Source of the DNA: Sutterella wadsworthensis
GTDB taxonomy: Bacteria > Pseudomonadota > Gammaproteobacteria > Burkholderiales > Burkholderiaceae_F
DNA length: 64,000 bases
NCBI RefSeq assembly: GCF_003315195.1
Contig: NZ_QNRV01000001.1
Coordinates: 1-64,000, forward strand
Reading direction: 5' to 3'
The number at the start of each line of letters is the position of its first letter. Positions within the stretch are counted from its first letter, which is position 1. The notes beneath the pieces were generated by a model that was not told the origin of the DNA, did no database searches, and worked only from the letters and a program-made list of their open reading frames with translations. This document shows positions 44,348-56,840 of this stretch, one piece after another. The position numbers and the translations under genes were made by a program.

Positions 44348-45079
44348 TTAACCTTCTGCGGCTTTAGTGATCTCGCGGAGGTCTTGGTCAAGCGGCAGTG
44401 CATCATAAATGCGCCCGGCTTCACCGGTGGGAAAAGTTAATTCCAGACCGTCGGCCGCCATCCATTGCGCTTCGATGCCGGCATCCGCAGTGATATTGAG
44501 GAGGTGTCCGCCGAAGCGTTTTCCCGAATCGTTGGGAGCGGTTAACACGTGCAGGTGCCAGCCGGGCATGTTGATGCTTTCGAGATAGCCGGGAAAGCGA
44601 AATCCAATGATCTCTGCCTGAATGTTTCGCTCGGCGGTGATTTTCTGTGAAAAGAGCATGTCCTTCATCGGCTTCCACGGTTTCGGTGCCGGCGCAAAAC
44701 TGCGGAAGGTCACATCGGCGTGAAAAACTTGCAGCCGCACAGCAAGCACACGATTTTCTGCGCCTTTTGCAGCTTCGTCCAAAACCGTTCGAAGATTATC
44801 CAAACTGCCGACAGCGGGCAGTTTGACGGCAGAGGCGGTAGGCTGCCAGTCAATGACGCAGGCAAAGGGCGTTTTTTCGATGTCGGCTGCCGGCACGGCT
44901 TCGCCCGTATGCGTGCCGTTCCAGACGACGCCGTCGAGCATAATGAGCTCACCGCCGAGTCCTTCAAAAGTGCCGATGCCGAGTGTGCCGTGCCGCTTGA
45001 GCTCACCGATGGAGAGCGAGGGTTCAAAGTCGCCGAGAAGCAGTGCGGAAAGTGTCGAAAGCTGGTAGAGATTGGGCAT
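44348..45079 (-). CDS. budA: Alpha-acetolactate decarboxylase
   Basis: 243 residues. Family motifs include G-T-L-G-I-G-T-F-E-G-L-G-G-E-L-I-M-L-D-G-V near the N-terminus, G-F-R-F-P-G-Y, and the zinc ligands H-x-H followed by a third His in H-L-H-V-L-T through G-G-H-L-L. The enzyme converts acetolactate to acetoin, diverting pyruvate from acid products. No acetolactate synthase or butanediol dehydrogenase gene adjoins. It may also drain excess acetolactate formed in branched-chain amino-acid synthesis. Confidence 0.93.
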   Translation of the reverse strand: MPNLYQLSTLSALLLGDFEPSLSIGELKRHGTLGIGTFEGLGGELIMLDGVVWNGTHTGEAVPAADIEKTPFACVIDWQPTASAVKLPAVGSLDNLRTVLDEAAKGAENRVLAVRLQVFHADVTFRSFAPAPKPWKPMKDMLFSQKITAERNIQAEIIGFRFPGYLESINMPGWHLHVLTAPNDSGKRFGGHLLNITADAGIEAQWMAADGLELTFPTGEAGRIYDALPLDQDLREITKAAEG

Positions 45080-45175
45080 GAAAGTGCTTCGATTCTGATG
45101 AAGGTAATGAAAGCATAGTTCTCTGCCAAGACCGCACGAGCGGCCAAGCGCAGTGCTTAAACAATTTCACCGCCC

Positions 45176-45210
45176 AAAAAAAACGGCTCCTGTAAAAATA
45201 GAGGAGCCGC
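45176..45210 (-). terminator. Terminator after the alaA-like gene
   Basis: On the minus strand CGGCTCCT/AGGAGCCG is followed by eight or more T. It lies 33 bases after the aminotransferase stop. Confidence 0.93.
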
Positions 45211-45242
45211 TCGCAGCTGCAAATTGCAGCAGAAATCAAACC

Positions 45243-46559
45243 TTATGCCGGATCTTTGGCTTCCGCCAAGGCCGCTTGACGGGCGATTTCTTCTTTGCTT
45301 TTAGGCTGCACGCTGTCTTCCGGAAAGGTTTTCTTTCCAGGATGGCGCTTACGATAGTCAGCGAGGAACTTGGCAATGCGGTTGATGGCGTCGCGCAGCT
45401 CCCATTCGTAAGGCAGGAATACCATGCGGAAGTGATCGGGTTTCGGCCAGTTGAAGCCGGTCCCCTGAACTAACACAACATTCGTTGCTTCAAGGAGCTC
45501 TTTAAAGAATTCACGGTCATCTTCAATTGGATAAACATCTGGATCCAAACGCGGGAACATATAAAGCGACGCACACGGATGGACCACAGAAACGCCAGGG
45601 ATGGCCGAGAGCATTTCGTAGGCAATGTCGCGCTGACGACGCAGCCGCCCGCCCTCACAAATAAGGTCGTTGATCGATTGGTAGCCGCCGAGCGCAGTCT
45701 GGATCGCGTATTGTCCCGGAACGTTGGCGCAGAGCTTCATATTGGCGAGCATGTTGAGACCTTCGATGAAGTCTTTTGCATTGCTCTTGTCGCCCGAAAT
45801 GACCATCCAGCCGGCGCGGTAGCCGCAGGCACGGTAGGCTTTCGAGAGTGAATTAAAAGTGAGCGTCAGTACATCGTGCGACAGTGCCGCCATGGAGGTG
45901 TGCTTGATGCCGTCGTAGAGAATCTTGTCGTAGACCTCGTCGGCAAGAATCACAAGACCGTTTTCTCGTGCAACCTGAATGATGTCAAGGAGCACGGAAT
46001 TGGGATAGAGAACGCCTGTGGGGTTGTTTGGGTTGATGACGACGATGCCTTTGGTGCGCGGACCCACTTTGGCACGGATGTCGTCGATATTGGGAATCCA
46101 GCCTTTTTCCTCATCGCAGAGGTAATGCACGGGTTTGGCGCCTGCGAGTGATGTCACGGCTGTCCAAAGCGGATAGTCGGGTGTCGGCACCAGCAGTTCG
46201 TCGCCCTCATCGAGCAGAGCGTTCGTGGCCATCGTGATTAAATCCGATGCGCCGTTGCCGAGATAGATGTCTTCGAGTGTGACGCCTTCGATCTGCTTGT
46301 CCTGCGTGTAGTGCATGACCGCCTTGCGGGCGGCGAACATCCCCTTGCTGTCCGAATACCCTGCCGAGTTGGGCAGGTTATAGATCATGTCGCGCATGAC
46401 CTCTTCGGGCGGGTCAAAGCCGAACACGGCAAGATTGCCGATATTGAGTTTGATGAGACGGCGCCCTTCTGCTTCCATCTGCTTGGCCTTGTCCATGATC
46501 GGACCGCGGATGTCGTAAAGAACGTTGTCAAGCTTGGAGGATTTTTTAATTTGCTTCAT
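45243..46559 (-). CDS. alaA: AlaA-like alanine aminotransferase
   Basis: 438 residues from the chosen ATG. The N-terminus (K-L-D-N-V-L-Y-D-I-R-G-P-I) and I-N-P-N-N-P-T-G match AlaA, which makes alanine from pyruvate and glutamate. The PLP lysine is in N-S-L-S-K-A-Y-R-A-C-G-Y-R-A-G-W. A hydrophilic tail of about 35 residues follows the usual end. The open frame continues 101 codons upstream without homology, so the internal ATG is used. Confidence 0.92.
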   Translation of the reverse strand: MKQIKKSSKLDNVLYDIRGPIMDKAKQMEAEGRRLIKLNIGNLAVFGFDPPEEVMRDMIYNLPNSAGYSDSKGMFAARKAVMHYTQDKQIEGVTLEDIYLGNGASDLITMATNALLDEGDELLVPTPDYPLWTAVTSLAGAKPVHYLCDEEKGWIPNIDDIRAKVGPRTKGIVVINPNNPTGVLYPNSVLLDIIQVARENGLVILADEVYDKILYDGIKHTSMAALSHDVLTLTFNSLSKAYRACGYRAGWMVISGDKSNAKDFIEGLNMLANMKLCANVPGQYAIQTALGGYQSINDLICEGGRLRRQRDIAYEMLSAIPGVSVVHPCASLYMFPRLDPDVYPIEDDREFFKELLEATNVVLVQGTGFNWPKPDHFRMVFLPYEWELRDAINRIAKFLADYRKRHPGKKTFPEDSVQPKSKEEIARQAALAEAKDPA

Positions 46560-46916
46560 TTTAGGCTGGGTCCTGAGTGGTTCAAGGTTCTGCAAGGACG
46601 CATCTGATAAAGATATCACTATCGGTTTGATTTCGACCGAAGAGAAACTACCTAACTCTGCCTGTGAAATTCCCCGTTCAGCGACAGTTTCGACGTTTTT
46701 TCTGTCTTCCAGTGGCGATGGCTTCAATGGGAAGCTTTTTTCGCGGGTAAGGATGAGGGAGGACAAAAAGTCCCGCATTATGAATATTCCGGATGAACAG
46801 CGCGCAAAAAGGCGCGGAAGCTCTTCGGCTTGAAGAGCATTGCCGCGCCGAGAAGCCGTCAATGCTGACGCTCAGTCTTTAACAAGAAGATGGGCGCAGA
46901 TGGGCGGAGGTGAGTT
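46560..46916. other. 357-bp region between the his operon end and alaA
   Basis: It holds the his terminator and presumably the alaA promoter. No reading frame beyond the non-homologous extension of alaA is convincing. Confidence 0.45.
46806..46850 (-). terminator. Terminator of the his operon
   Basis: On the minus strand GGCGCGG/CCGCGCC encloses a second stem (GCTCTTC/GAAGAGC), followed by five T. It lies about 70 bases after hisI. Confidence 0.92.
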
Positions 46917-47551
46917 TTAGCACTTGAGCAGGTGTTCGCGCTGACGATCCTTGTGACGGGCCTTCAAAACATCGATGACGTCGGCGAGTTCAAGATCCGC
47001 ATCGGCGAGCAGAACGAGGAGGTGGTAAACCAGATCGGCCGCTTCATTCTTCAGCTCTTCCTTATCGTGCACTGTGGCGGCAAGTGCGGTTTCTACGCCT
47101 TCTTCGCCGACTTTCTGCGCAATGCGCTTGGTGCCCGCGGCATAAAGACGGGCCGTGTAGGATTCTTCCGGTGATGCGCCGCGGCGGCTTTCGAGGAGCA
47201 CCTCGAGTTCACGCAGGAAGTTCCAGCGGTGCTCGATCGGCGAGAAGCAGCTCGTCGTGCCGCGGTGACAAGTCGGACCGTTCGGATTGGCGAGGATGAG
47301 CAGCGAATCCCGGTCGCAGTCTGTGCCGATGTCAACCAGATGGAGCCAATGTTCGGACGTTTCGCCTTTGGTCCAAAGACGGCGTTTCGTACGAGACCAG
47401 AAGGTGACTTTGCCGCTTTCGAGTGTCTTGTCAACGGCTTCACGGTTCATAAAGCCGAGCATGAGGACCTGCCCTGAGCAGGCATCCTGAACGATGGCGG
47501 GCATTAAATCACCTGCCTTGGCCCAGTTGAGGGCATTAATATCTTCTTTCT

Positions 47552-47558
<7 letters not shown>
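46917..47558 (-). CDS. hisI: Bifunctional phosphoribosyl-AMP cyclohydrolase / phosphoribosyl-ATP pyrophosphatase (HisIE)
   Basis: 213 residues. The cyclohydrolase half has F-W-S-R-T-K and the metal motif C-H-R-G-T-T-S-C-F. The pyrophosphohydrolase half has K-V-G-E-E-G-V-E-T. It carries out the second and third steps of histidine synthesis. The two-domain fusion is the enteric arrangement. The start overlaps the end of hisF by seven bases. Confidence 0.96.
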
Positions 47559-49648
<2,090 letters not shown>

Positions 49649-49652
<4 letters not shown>

Positions 49653-50743
49653 AGTACCCCCTTGGAAGACGGGAGCTCGGTCCCCTCAACACGAACTGCA
49701 TCACGAAGCGTTCTGCCGAAGGCCTTGAAGAGGCTTTCGGCAACATGATGGTCATTGCCGCCCTTGGCCTTGAGATTCAAAGTAATGCCCATGGTCTGAG
49801 AGAGCGAACGGAAGAAGTGTTCGATCATTTCAGTCGACAGGTCTCCGACATGGCGGTGCTTGAACTTGGCTTTGAACGTGAGGTACGGACGACCGGAAAT
49901 GTCGAGTGCACAACGTGCAAGCGCTTCATCCATCGGAAGCAGGAAGCCGAAGCGGCGGATGCCGCGCTTGTCGCCCAAGGCCAGCCGCAGCGCTTCACCG
50001 AGCGCGAGTCCGACGTCTTCGACCGTGTGGTGATCGTCGATCTGAAGGTCTCCCTTGGCATGAAGATGCAGACGAATACCGCCGTGCACGGCGATCTGGT
50101 CGAGCATGTGGTCGAAAAAGCCGATGCCCGTGGAAATGTCGTTTTCACCAGAACGGTCCAGCCAGACTTCCACCGAAATCTGCGTCTCTTTGGTGACGCG
50201 TTCAACAGCGCTGTGCCGATCGCGGATTGGCTGGGCGGGAGCAGCAGGAAGGGATTCGAGCAGACGCTTTTCAATGGCAGCCCAGGATTGGCCGTCGGGC
50301 CCCACGCGCAGACCGGTGAGTCCCATATTTTTAGCGAGTGTCAGGTCCGTTTCGCGGTCGCCGATCACGTAGGAATTGTGCTTGTCGAGCACCCCGCGCC
50401 TGAGATACTGCTTGACGAGACCGGTATTCGGTTTCCTGCAGGAGCAGCCCTCGCCGGGCATGTGTGGGCAGATGAGCACTTCGTCAAAATGCGCCCCCTG
50501 ACTCTCAAGGATCTGCATCATCAGCTCATGCGGACCCTTGAAGGTTTCAGTGGGAAATGACGCCGTGCCCAACCCATCCTGATTGGAAACCATCACGAGT
50601 TTCCAGCCTGCTTCGCGAAGCGCTTTGAGTGCGGGCAAAACGCCCTCGACAAAACGCATCTTTTCAAAGCTGTCTACCTGAAAATCATGAGGCTCCTCAA
50701 GAATCGTGCCGTCGCGGTCAACAAAGAGGATGCGTTCGCTCAT
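49649..50743 (-). CDS. hisB: Bifunctional histidinol-phosphatase / imidazoleglycerol-phosphate dehydratase HisB
   Basis: 364 residues. The N-terminal HAD-type phosphatase has F-V-D-R-D-G-T and a zinc-binding C-P-H ... C-S-C-R-K-P cluster. The C-terminal dehydratase (from about residue 170) has the repeated manganese motifs D-D-H-H-T-V-E-D and D-H-H-V-A-E. This fused form is characteristic of enteric bacteria; in betaproteobacteria I would expect a dehydratase alone. It overlaps hisC by four bases. Confidence 0.97.
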
Positions 50744-51882
50744 TTGGCTTCTCCCAGTGAAGCGCAGGCGCCGAGTACTTCACGAAGCGCGGCGAGGAGC
50801 TCATCGTTCTCATCTTGCGTACCCACAGTGATGCGGATGCAGTTGGCGAGCGTCGGCTGGCGGTTTTGGTCGCGCAGAATGATCCCTCGATCCCACATGG
50901 CCTTGAAGACTTGAGGGCCGTCGGAGAATTCCGCCAAAAGGAAATTTGAGGCACTCGGAAAAACCGCTTCGACGCCGGGGAGATCTTCGAGCGCAACCTC
51001 GAGTTCGCAGCGGCGCATGACTGCTGCCGCGGCACGCTGGCGCATGGCGCTCACCGCAGCGGGGGTGAGCGCTTGAGCGGCCAGATCAGCGACCGGTGAC
51101 GGAATGGGGTAGGGAGCGATGACCTTCTTGAGCATTCCGATCACGCCCGGAGAGGACAAGAGGAAGCCGCACCGCAGTCCCGCAAGTGCAAACGCTTTCG
51201 AGAGCGTACGGATGATGACCACGTGCGGGAATTCTTTAAGGAGATCCACAGCCGTGTCGGCGGGCGAAAACTCAATATAAGCTTCGTCAATGACGAGCAG
51301 CGCCCGTCCGGCAGCAACCTGCGCGAGCTTGCGAAGAACTCCCATGGGGATGAGTGTTCCCGTGGGATTGCCTGGAGAGCAGGCAAAAACGAGCTTCACC
51401 TCAGGACGGGTGTCGAGCGTATGCGAGGCCTCAGCGGCATCAGGTACCCAGCCGCGATCCGGGGCGGTGATCAGATTGATCACTTTCGCGCCGTTGGTTT
51501 CGGCCGATACCGCGTACATGCCGTAAGTGGGCGGGAACTGCAGTACAGCGTCTTCGCCCGGACGGCAGAAGGTACGAACCAAAAGCTCGATGCCTTCGTC
51601 GCCGCCGCGGGTGACAAGAATCTGTTCGGGCGAGACGCCGGCGTAAGACGCATAAGCCTCTACGACGGCTTCAGGCTGAGGCTCCGGATAGCGGTTGAAG
51701 CGTTCGTTCTGAAGCGCCATCGGCACAGATTCGGCCGACTCGTTGGCATTGAGCCAAATGTCTCCGCGCCCGCCCGCCGCGGCGACAATGCGTCTGGCAG
51801 ACTGGTAAGGCGTGAGTTTTTGCACTTCGGGGCGCGCAAGACGCTCCGGGGCTTCAGCAATTTCTGCGCAATAGTCAGCCAA
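50740..51882 (-). CDS. hisC: Histidinol-phosphate aminotransferase HisC
   Basis: 380 residues when started at TTG. That codon has GGAGGG four bases upstream, formed by the last sense codons of hisD, and lies just past the hisD stop. No ATG or GTG fits better; the frame upstream overlaps hisD and shows no homology. The PLP lysine is in [13 protein letters not shown]. The rare start and borrowed ribosome binding site tie its translation to hisD. Confidence 0.93.
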   Translation of the reverse strand: MADYCAEIAEAPERLARPEVQKLTPYQSARRIVAAAGGRGDIWLNANESAESVPMALQNERFNRYPEPQPEAVVEAYASYAGVSPEQILVTRGGDEGIELLVRTFCRPGEDAVLQFPPTYGMYAVSAETNGAKVINLITAPDRGWVPDAAEASHTLDTRPEVKLVFACSPGNPTGTLIPMGVLRKLAQVAAGRALLVIDEAYIEFSPADTAVDLLKEFPHVVIIRTLSKAFALAGLRCGFLLSSPGVIGMLKKVIAPYPIPSPVADLAAQALTPAAVSAMRQRAAAAVMRRCELEVALEDLPGVEAVFPSASNFLLAEFSDGPQVFKAMWDRGIILRDQNRQPTLANCIRITVGTQDENDELLAALREVLGACASLGEAK

Positions 51883-51883
51883 T

Positions 51884-53203
51884 TTACCCTCCGATCTTTT
51901 TAGAGAGTTTTTCGAGACGAACGAGTACGGCGTTGCGGTGGGCGTCGAGCTGTTCGGCGTGGGCAAGAATGGCAATCGCTTCGCCCAATTCCGAGAACCC
52001 CTGCGGCGTCATTTCCTGCACAGTCATGCGCTTGGTGAAGTCGGCGAGCCCCAGACTGGAGTAAGCTGCCGCGCACCCGTAGGTGGGCAGAACGTGATTG
52101 GTGCCGGTGGCATAGTCACCGCCCGATTCGGGTGACCAGTCCCCCACGAATACCGAACCGGCATTCTGGACGAACGGCACGAGCTCCCGCGCATTGCGGG
52201 TCTGCAGGATGAGGTGTTCGGGTGCGTAGCGGTTAGACACTTCGACGCACTCCTTGAGATCCTTCACCACAATCAGACGGCTGGCAGAAAGGGACTTTTC
52301 TGCAATGGCGCGGCGCGGAAGCGTTTCGAGTTCCTTAGCGGCGGCTTGAGCAACCGCCTTGGCAAGGGTCTTGGAGGGCGTGAGCAGCACGACCTGACTG
52401 TCCGGCCCGTGTTCGGCCTGAGAGAGCAGATCAGCAGCAACAAAGCGCGGATCGGCTTCAGCATCTGCAATAACGAGAACCTCCGAGGGACCTGCGGGCA
52501 TATCAATGGCCGCACCGTCCGGACGGCGGCTGACCTGGCGCTTGGCTTCGGTGACGTAGGCGTTGCCCGGTCCGAAGATCTTCGAGACGGAGGGGATCGT
52601 TTCGGTGCCGAAAGCCATGGCCGCAATCGCCTGAGCGCCGCCCACCTGATAAATCTCATCAATGCCGCACAGACGAGCCGTTGCGAGAATCGGATCGGCA
52701 ATCGGAGGCGGCGAGCAGAGAATGACGCGGCTGCAGCCGGCGATCTTGGCCGGAATGCCAAGCATCAGCACTGTGGAAAAGAGCGGTGCCGTGCCGCCCG
52801 GAATATAAAGGCCGACGGCGCCGATCGGGCGAGTAACCTGCTGACAAACGACGCCGGGCATGGTTTCGACAGTGACCGTCTCGAGCACTTCAGCGGAGTG
52901 AAATTTTTCGATATTTTTGGCCGCGGTTTGAAGTGCTTTGATGAATTCAGGCGAAAGGCGCGAAATGGCAGCGTCGACCTCTGCCTTGCTCACCTTGAAG
53001 TTCTTCACTTCCGTGCGGTCGAATTTTGCGCTGAAGTCACGCAGCGCTGCGTCGCCGCGGGACTCGACTTCGTCGAGAATGCCCGACACGACGGCCGTGA
53101 TTTTGTCGCCGGCCATGACGGCGGGGCGGCGAAGAATGTCGGTGCGTTCGGCTTCCGAAAGCGCATCCCATTCAATGATGTCGCTGAAATTGAAATTCGT
53201 CAT
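51884..53203 (-). CDS. hisD: Histidinol dehydrogenase HisD
   Basis: 439 residues. Signature segments are [19 protein letters not shown] and A-E-H-G-P-D-S-Q. It uses zinc and two NAD+ to oxidise histidinol to histidine. It starts five bases after hisG. Confidence 0.97.
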   Translation of the reverse strand: MTNFNFSDIIEWDALSEAERTDILRRPAVMAGDKITAVVSGILDEVESRGDAALRDFSAKFDRTEVKNFKVSKAEVDAAISRLSPEFIKALQTAAKNIEKFHSAEVLETVTVETMPGVVCQQVTRPIGAVGLYIPGGTAPLFSTVLMLGIPAKIAGCSRVILCSPPPIADPILATARLCGIDEIYQVGGAQAIAAMAFGTETIPSVSKIFGPGNAYVTEAKRQVSRRPDGAAIDMPAGPSEVLVIADAEADPRFVAADLLSQAEHGPDSQVVLLTPSKTLAKAVAQAAAKELETLPRRAIAEKSLSASRLIVVKDLKECVEVSNRYAPEHLILQTRNARELVPFVQNAGSVFVGDWSPESGGDYATGTNHVLPTYGCAAAYSSLGLADFTKRMTVQEMTPQGFSELGEAIAILAHAEQLDAHRNAVLVRLEKLSKKIGG

Positions 53204-53208
53204 TTGAG

Positions 53209-54108
53209 TTACTCCATCATTTTTTCAATCGGCAGAACGAGGATCGAGCTTGCGCCGAGCGCTTTGAGCCCCTCCATCGTTTCCCAGAAAAGACTTTCGC
53301 GGCTCACCATGTGGAGCGCGACATGATCGGCTGATCCGGCAAGCGGAAGAATGGTCGGATGTTCAGCGCCCGGCAGCAGCTTCGTAATTTCCGCGAGCTT
53401 GGCTTTGGGGGCGTGAAGCATGATGTATTTGCATTCGCGCGCACGGGCAACACCCTGCATGCGTACGAGCAGCCGTTCGACAAGGGCGGCCTTTTCATTG
53501 TCAAAAGGCTCGGCCTTGGCAATGAGACAGGCTTTGGAGCGGTACACGACCTCCACTTCCTTCAGACCGTTGGCTTCAAGGGTTGCACCCGTTGAGACGA
53601 GATCACAGATGGCGTCGGCAAGGCCGGCTCGAGGAGCCACTTCAACCGAACCCGTCAGCAGACAGGGCTTGAAGGTGAGGCCGCGTTCATCAAAGCAGCG
53701 CTTAAGGAGCTGCGGATAGCTCGTCGCGATGCGGCGGCCGTTGAGGCTTTTCAGACCGCCCCAAGTCTCATCCGTCGGAATCGCCACCGACAACCGGCAG
53801 CCGCCGAAATCAAACCGCTTGAGCATGCGGAATTTCGGTTCTTCTCCCTGACTTCTGCGGGCGAGTACGGTTTCTTCGAGCACGTTTTCGCCGATGATGC
53901 CGAGGTCGACCACGCCGTCCATGACGAGACCGGGAATGTCGTCGTCGCGCACGCGCAGGATCTCAACGGGCATATTTTCCGCTACGGCCAGAAGGCGCTG
54001 GGAGTGGAAGCGTACCTTGAGACCGCAGCGTTCAAGAAGGTCCTGCGAGTCGTCGGAAAGTCGCCCGGACTTTTGCATTGCAAGCCTCAGGCGGTTGTTT
54101 TCAGTCAT
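53209..54108 (-). CDS. hisG: ATP phosphoribosyltransferase HisG (long form)
   Basis: 299 residues, exactly the length of the enterobacterial enzyme. [15 protein letters not shown] at the start, the catalytic [26 protein letters not shown] and the C-terminal [13 protein letters not shown] are almost word for word those of E. coli, as I remember it. The C-terminal regulatory domain mediates histidine feedback inhibition, so HisZ is not needed. The ATG at 54108 is certain; the open frame upstream is the leader region. Confidence 0.97.
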   Translation of the reverse strand: MTENNRLRLAMQKSGRLSDDSQDLLERCGLKVRFHSQRLLAVAENMPVEILRVRDDDIPGLVMDGVVDLGIIGENVLEETVLARRSQGEEPKFRMLKRFDFGGCRLSVAIPTDETWGGLKSLNGRRIATSYPQLLKRCFDERGLTFKPCLLTGSVEVAPRAGLADAICDLVSTGATLEANGLKEVEVVYRSKACLIAKAEPFDNEKAALVERLLVRMQGVARARECKYIMLHAPKAKLAEITKLLPGAEHPTILPLAGSADHVALHMVSRESLFWETMEGLKALGASSILVLPIEKMME

Positions 54109-54214
54109 TTTCTTCTCTTCTTTCGTGAAATGGGGTGACGGGGAACGGGCTTGGGGAGCGGTCGTCTTCTGCGCCGCACCATCATCGGACATCCAAAGAT
54201 CCGGCGCAGTGATG

Positions 54215-54251
54215 AAAAAAGCCTCCGGAGTCCGATGACTTCCGAAGGCTT
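54215..54251 (-). terminator. his attenuator
   Basis: On the minus strand AAGCCTTCGGA pairs with TCCGGAGGCTT and is followed by a T-run. It lies between the His-rich leader peptide and hisG, as required for attenuation. When His-tRNA is scarce the ribosome would stall on the His codons and an alternative fold would form. Confidence 0.85.
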
Positions 54252-54332
54252 TGCTGTTTTGTGGAGCTTCATCCTGAGCCGCCGGAAGCATGCATCGATC
54301 CTCCCGAACAGCTTGTGCGCCCGAGGGATGCT

Positions 54333-54428
54333 TTAAGGATGGTGGTGGTGATGGCGGCGGAAGGTGAAGCCGTACACGACAATGCTCCGACAAATGGGAA
54401 TTTGGTTTACAGCGAAAAGGCGCTGCAT
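54333..54428 (-). CDS. hisL: his operon leader peptide with five consecutive His codons
   Basis: A 31-codon frame beginning M-Q-R-L-F-A-V and ending R-R-H-H-H-H-H-P before TAA. The five histidines are encoded CAT-CAC-CAC-CAC-CAT (39 to 53 past 54300). A terminator hairpin follows about 80 bases later, then hisG. E. coli HisL has seven consecutive histidines, so the design is the same but shorter. The exact start is less certain; a weak ribosome binding site (AGAG) precedes the ATG, and GTG downstream in frame is an alternative. A TTGAAG/TATAAA pair (54442-54471) is a possible promoter but leaves almost no leader. Confidence 0.75.
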   Translation of the reverse strand: MQRLFAVNQIPICRSIVVYGFTFRRHHHHHP

Positions 54429-54767
54429 GTTCTCTGCGAAATTTATATTTCCGCCGAAGAACTGTCTTCAATCATGCCACGGCCGAGTGCGGTTTGGGAA
54501 TGCTTCAGGGACGCGTTCGGTGCATCTTCGCTCTGTCGGCGCATGTCAAATGCGTCTAAACAATATCAAAGGGAGTTTTTCCTTAGGCGCAATATCTGAG
54601 ATGGATCATCATGATGCGGCCGCGAACGCTGAAAATGATTTTCCATTTTTTGCGAAAGAATCCGCGAATACAGGAATAGCGGGGAATTGAGCCTAAGCGC
54701 AGTATTTCCTAAGGACTGCGGGTGAGAGCATCCTCCCCCGCGAAACGATACAAAAGAGGAATACATC
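54429..54767. other. Divergent promoter region between his operon and arylsulfate sulfotransferase
   Basis: About 340 bases without a credible gene. It should hold both divergent promoters. A TTGACA-like hexamer occurs on the minus strand near 54545-54550, without a clear -10. Confidence 0.35.
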
Positions 54768-56594
54768 ATGCAGCTTACTAAGCGCGCCTTTCTTCTGTCC
54801 GGTGCGGCGCTTGCCGTCTCCGCCGCAAGAGGAGCCTTTGCCATGGGGACGCCGAGCGGTTTCGCTGTCGTCGGTTTTGCCAAGCAGGGTGATCTCGGCG
54901 AAGTGATCGTCAACCCGTATAAGATTTCGCCGCTCACAGCCGTCATTAAGAACGGCGGCTACGAACTGCTCACGGCTCATGTCCGTGTGGTGCCTAAGGA
55001 CGGCGGCCAGGAAATCGCATACGATGTTTCGAAGGCGCAGCTGCTTACGCATGCCGGCATTCCGGTGTTCGGTCTTTATGCCGACTATTCCAACAAGGTT
55101 GAAGTCAAGTATTCGTACCGCTTTGACGGCAAAGAGGTCAAGGGTGAACACACCTATACGATCTATTGCGGTCCGCTGCGCGGCATCGAATCAGGGGCTG
55201 CCGGCGAAAAGAACCTGATGTTTGACGTAGAGGTGAAGAAGGTCGATCCTGAATTTAAAGATCGTCTCTACTTTGTCAACAACTTCGGCAATGCCCACGG
55301 CGCTGATACGCGCGCAGTCTGGAACAATCCGGAAGGCGGCGCTCTCACGTGGAGCTTCATTCCGAAGATTGCCATCATTGACACGACGGGCGCCATTCGC
55401 TGGTACCTCGACGCTTCGACGATTTGGGATCCCGAATCGATCTACACCAAGGGCGTCATGATGGGCTTCAAGCAGAACGACGACGGTGCTGTTTCTTGGG
55501 GCTACGGTTCGACTTATGTGAAGTACGACATCATGGGCCGCAAGGCTTTCAACCGTCGGCTGCCTGCGGGCTACAGCGACTTCTCGCATTCGCTCGATCC
55601 GATGCCCAACGGTCACTATCTGCTTCGCGTTGCATCGGCTGACCTCCGCCGTCTCGATCAGAAGCGCGTCCGCACGGTCCGCGACATGATTATTGAAGTG
55701 GATGCCGGCGGCCGTGTGGTCGATGAATGGCGTCTCTTTGATATTCTCGATCCGTACCGCAGCAACGTCATCAAGGCGCTCGACCAGGGTGCTGTCTGCC
55801 TGAACATCGATCCGAGCAAGGCCGGTCATACGCTCACGGCAGAAGACCTCGCCAAGCAGGAAACCTCGGCCAACTTCGGCGACTTTGCCGGCACCGGCCC
55901 AGGCCGCAACTGGGCGCACGTCAATTCCGTTGACTACGACCCGACCGATGATTCGATCATCATTTCCTCGCGTCACCAGTCCGCGATCATCAAGATCGGC
56001 CGCGACAAGAAGGTGAAGTGGATTCTCGGGGCGCCGCGCGGCTGGCGTTCTCCCTGGAAGGAAGCGCTGCTCACGCCGGTCGATGCCCAGGGCAAGCCCC
56101 TGAAGTGCGGCGATGCTGAGTGCGGCGACGCATTCGACTGGACGTGGACGCAGCACACGGCTTGGCGTATTGATTCCAAGTCCGACAAGAACGTGATTTG
56201 GGTTTCGGTCTTCGACAACGGCGACGCCCGCGGCATGGAACAGCCTGCGCTTCCGGAAATGAAGTATTCGCGCGCTGTCATCTACAAGATCGATCAGGTC
56301 AAGCGCACCGTAGAGCAGGTTTGGGAATACGGCAAAGAACGCGGCCACAATTGGTACAGCCCGGTGACGTCGCTCACCGAGTACCAGCCGGACAAGAACT
56401 CAGTCTTTGTCTACTCCGCCACGGCCGGCGCCGACTTCGACCTTACCACCGGCGCTATGAAGGGTCTTCCCAACCCGTACATTGACGAGTTCCGCTGGGG
56501 CGAAAAAGAACCGGCCGTCGAAATTCAGCTCCACAACACCATGGGCTATCAGGCATGGCCCTTCAGCGTGAAGAAGGCGTTCACCGACAACTAA
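54768..56594 (+). CDS. assT: Secreted arylsulfate sulfotransferase (AssT family)
   Basis: 608 residues. The N-terminus M-Q-L-T-K-R-A-F-L-L-S-G-A-A-L with cleavage near F-A-M resembles a Tat signal with K-R in place of R-R. The mature beta-propeller enzyme transfers sulfate between phenolic donors and acceptors in the periplasm. Active-site histidines are in D-F-S-H-S-L-D, N-W-A-H-V-N-S and the sulfated S-S-R-H-Q-S. A conserved disulfide pair is present (K-C-G-D-A-E-C-G). AAGAGGA precedes the ATG. Codon usage is strongly biased, suggesting high expression. No DsbL/DsbI pair adjoins. Confidence 0.93.
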   Translation: MQLTKRAFLLSGAALAVSAARGAFAMGTPSGFAVVGFAKQGDLGEVIVNPYKISPLTAVIKNGGYELLTAHVRVVPKDGGQEIAYDVSKAQLLTHAGIPVFGLYADYSNKVEVKYSYRFDGKEVKGEHTYTIYCGPLRGIESGAAGEKNLMFDVEVKKVDPEFKDRLYFVNNFGNAHGADTRAVWNNPEGGALTWSFIPKIAIIDTTGAIRWYLDASTIWDPESIYTKGVMMGFKQNDDGAVSWGYGSTYVKYDIMGRKAFNRRLPAGYSDFSHSLDPMPNGHYLLRVASADLRRLDQKRVRTVRDMIIEVDAGGRVVDEWRLFDILDPYRSNVIKALDQGAVCLNIDPSKAGHTLTAEDLAKQETSANFGDFAGTGPGRNWAHVNSVDYDPTDDSIIISSRHQSAIIKIGRDKKVKWILGAPRGWRSPWKEALLTPVDAQGKPLKCGDAECGDAFDWTWTQHTAWRIDSKSDKNVIWVSVFDNGDARGMEQPALPEMKYSRAVIYKIDQVKRTVEQVWEYGKERGHNWYSPVTSLTEYQPDKNSVFVYSATAGADFDLTTGAMKGLPNPYIDEFRWGEKEPAVEIQLHNTMGYQAWPFSVKKAFTDN

Positions 56595-56662
56595 CGTTTC
56601 GTTCTGAGCTTTAACGAGAATCCATCCGAATCCGGCGGCAAAACTGCCCGAGAGGATGATCT

Positions 56663-56704
56663 GCTCCGCCCGAGGTTGGTATTTCTTCGGACGGAGCTTT
56701 TTTT
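56663..56704 (+). terminator. Terminator of assT
   Basis: GCTCCG pairs with CGGAGC (with an inner CCGA/TTCGG extension) and seven T follow. Confidence 0.88.
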
Positions 56705-56840
56705 CGCTATGGCCGGCGCTAAACTTCCCTTTCACCCTTTAGGCGGCTTCGCTATCCCTCTCATGCTCTGGGATAACGAACCGTCTCAACGGACGGAAGC
56801 GGTCTTTGAAGCCGCAGGATAAAAATCACTTGAGGTTTTC

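Noticed and set aside
55191-56348. 385-codon frame antisense to assT
   Set aside because: It is a product of strong codon bias in assT and has no recognisable domain.
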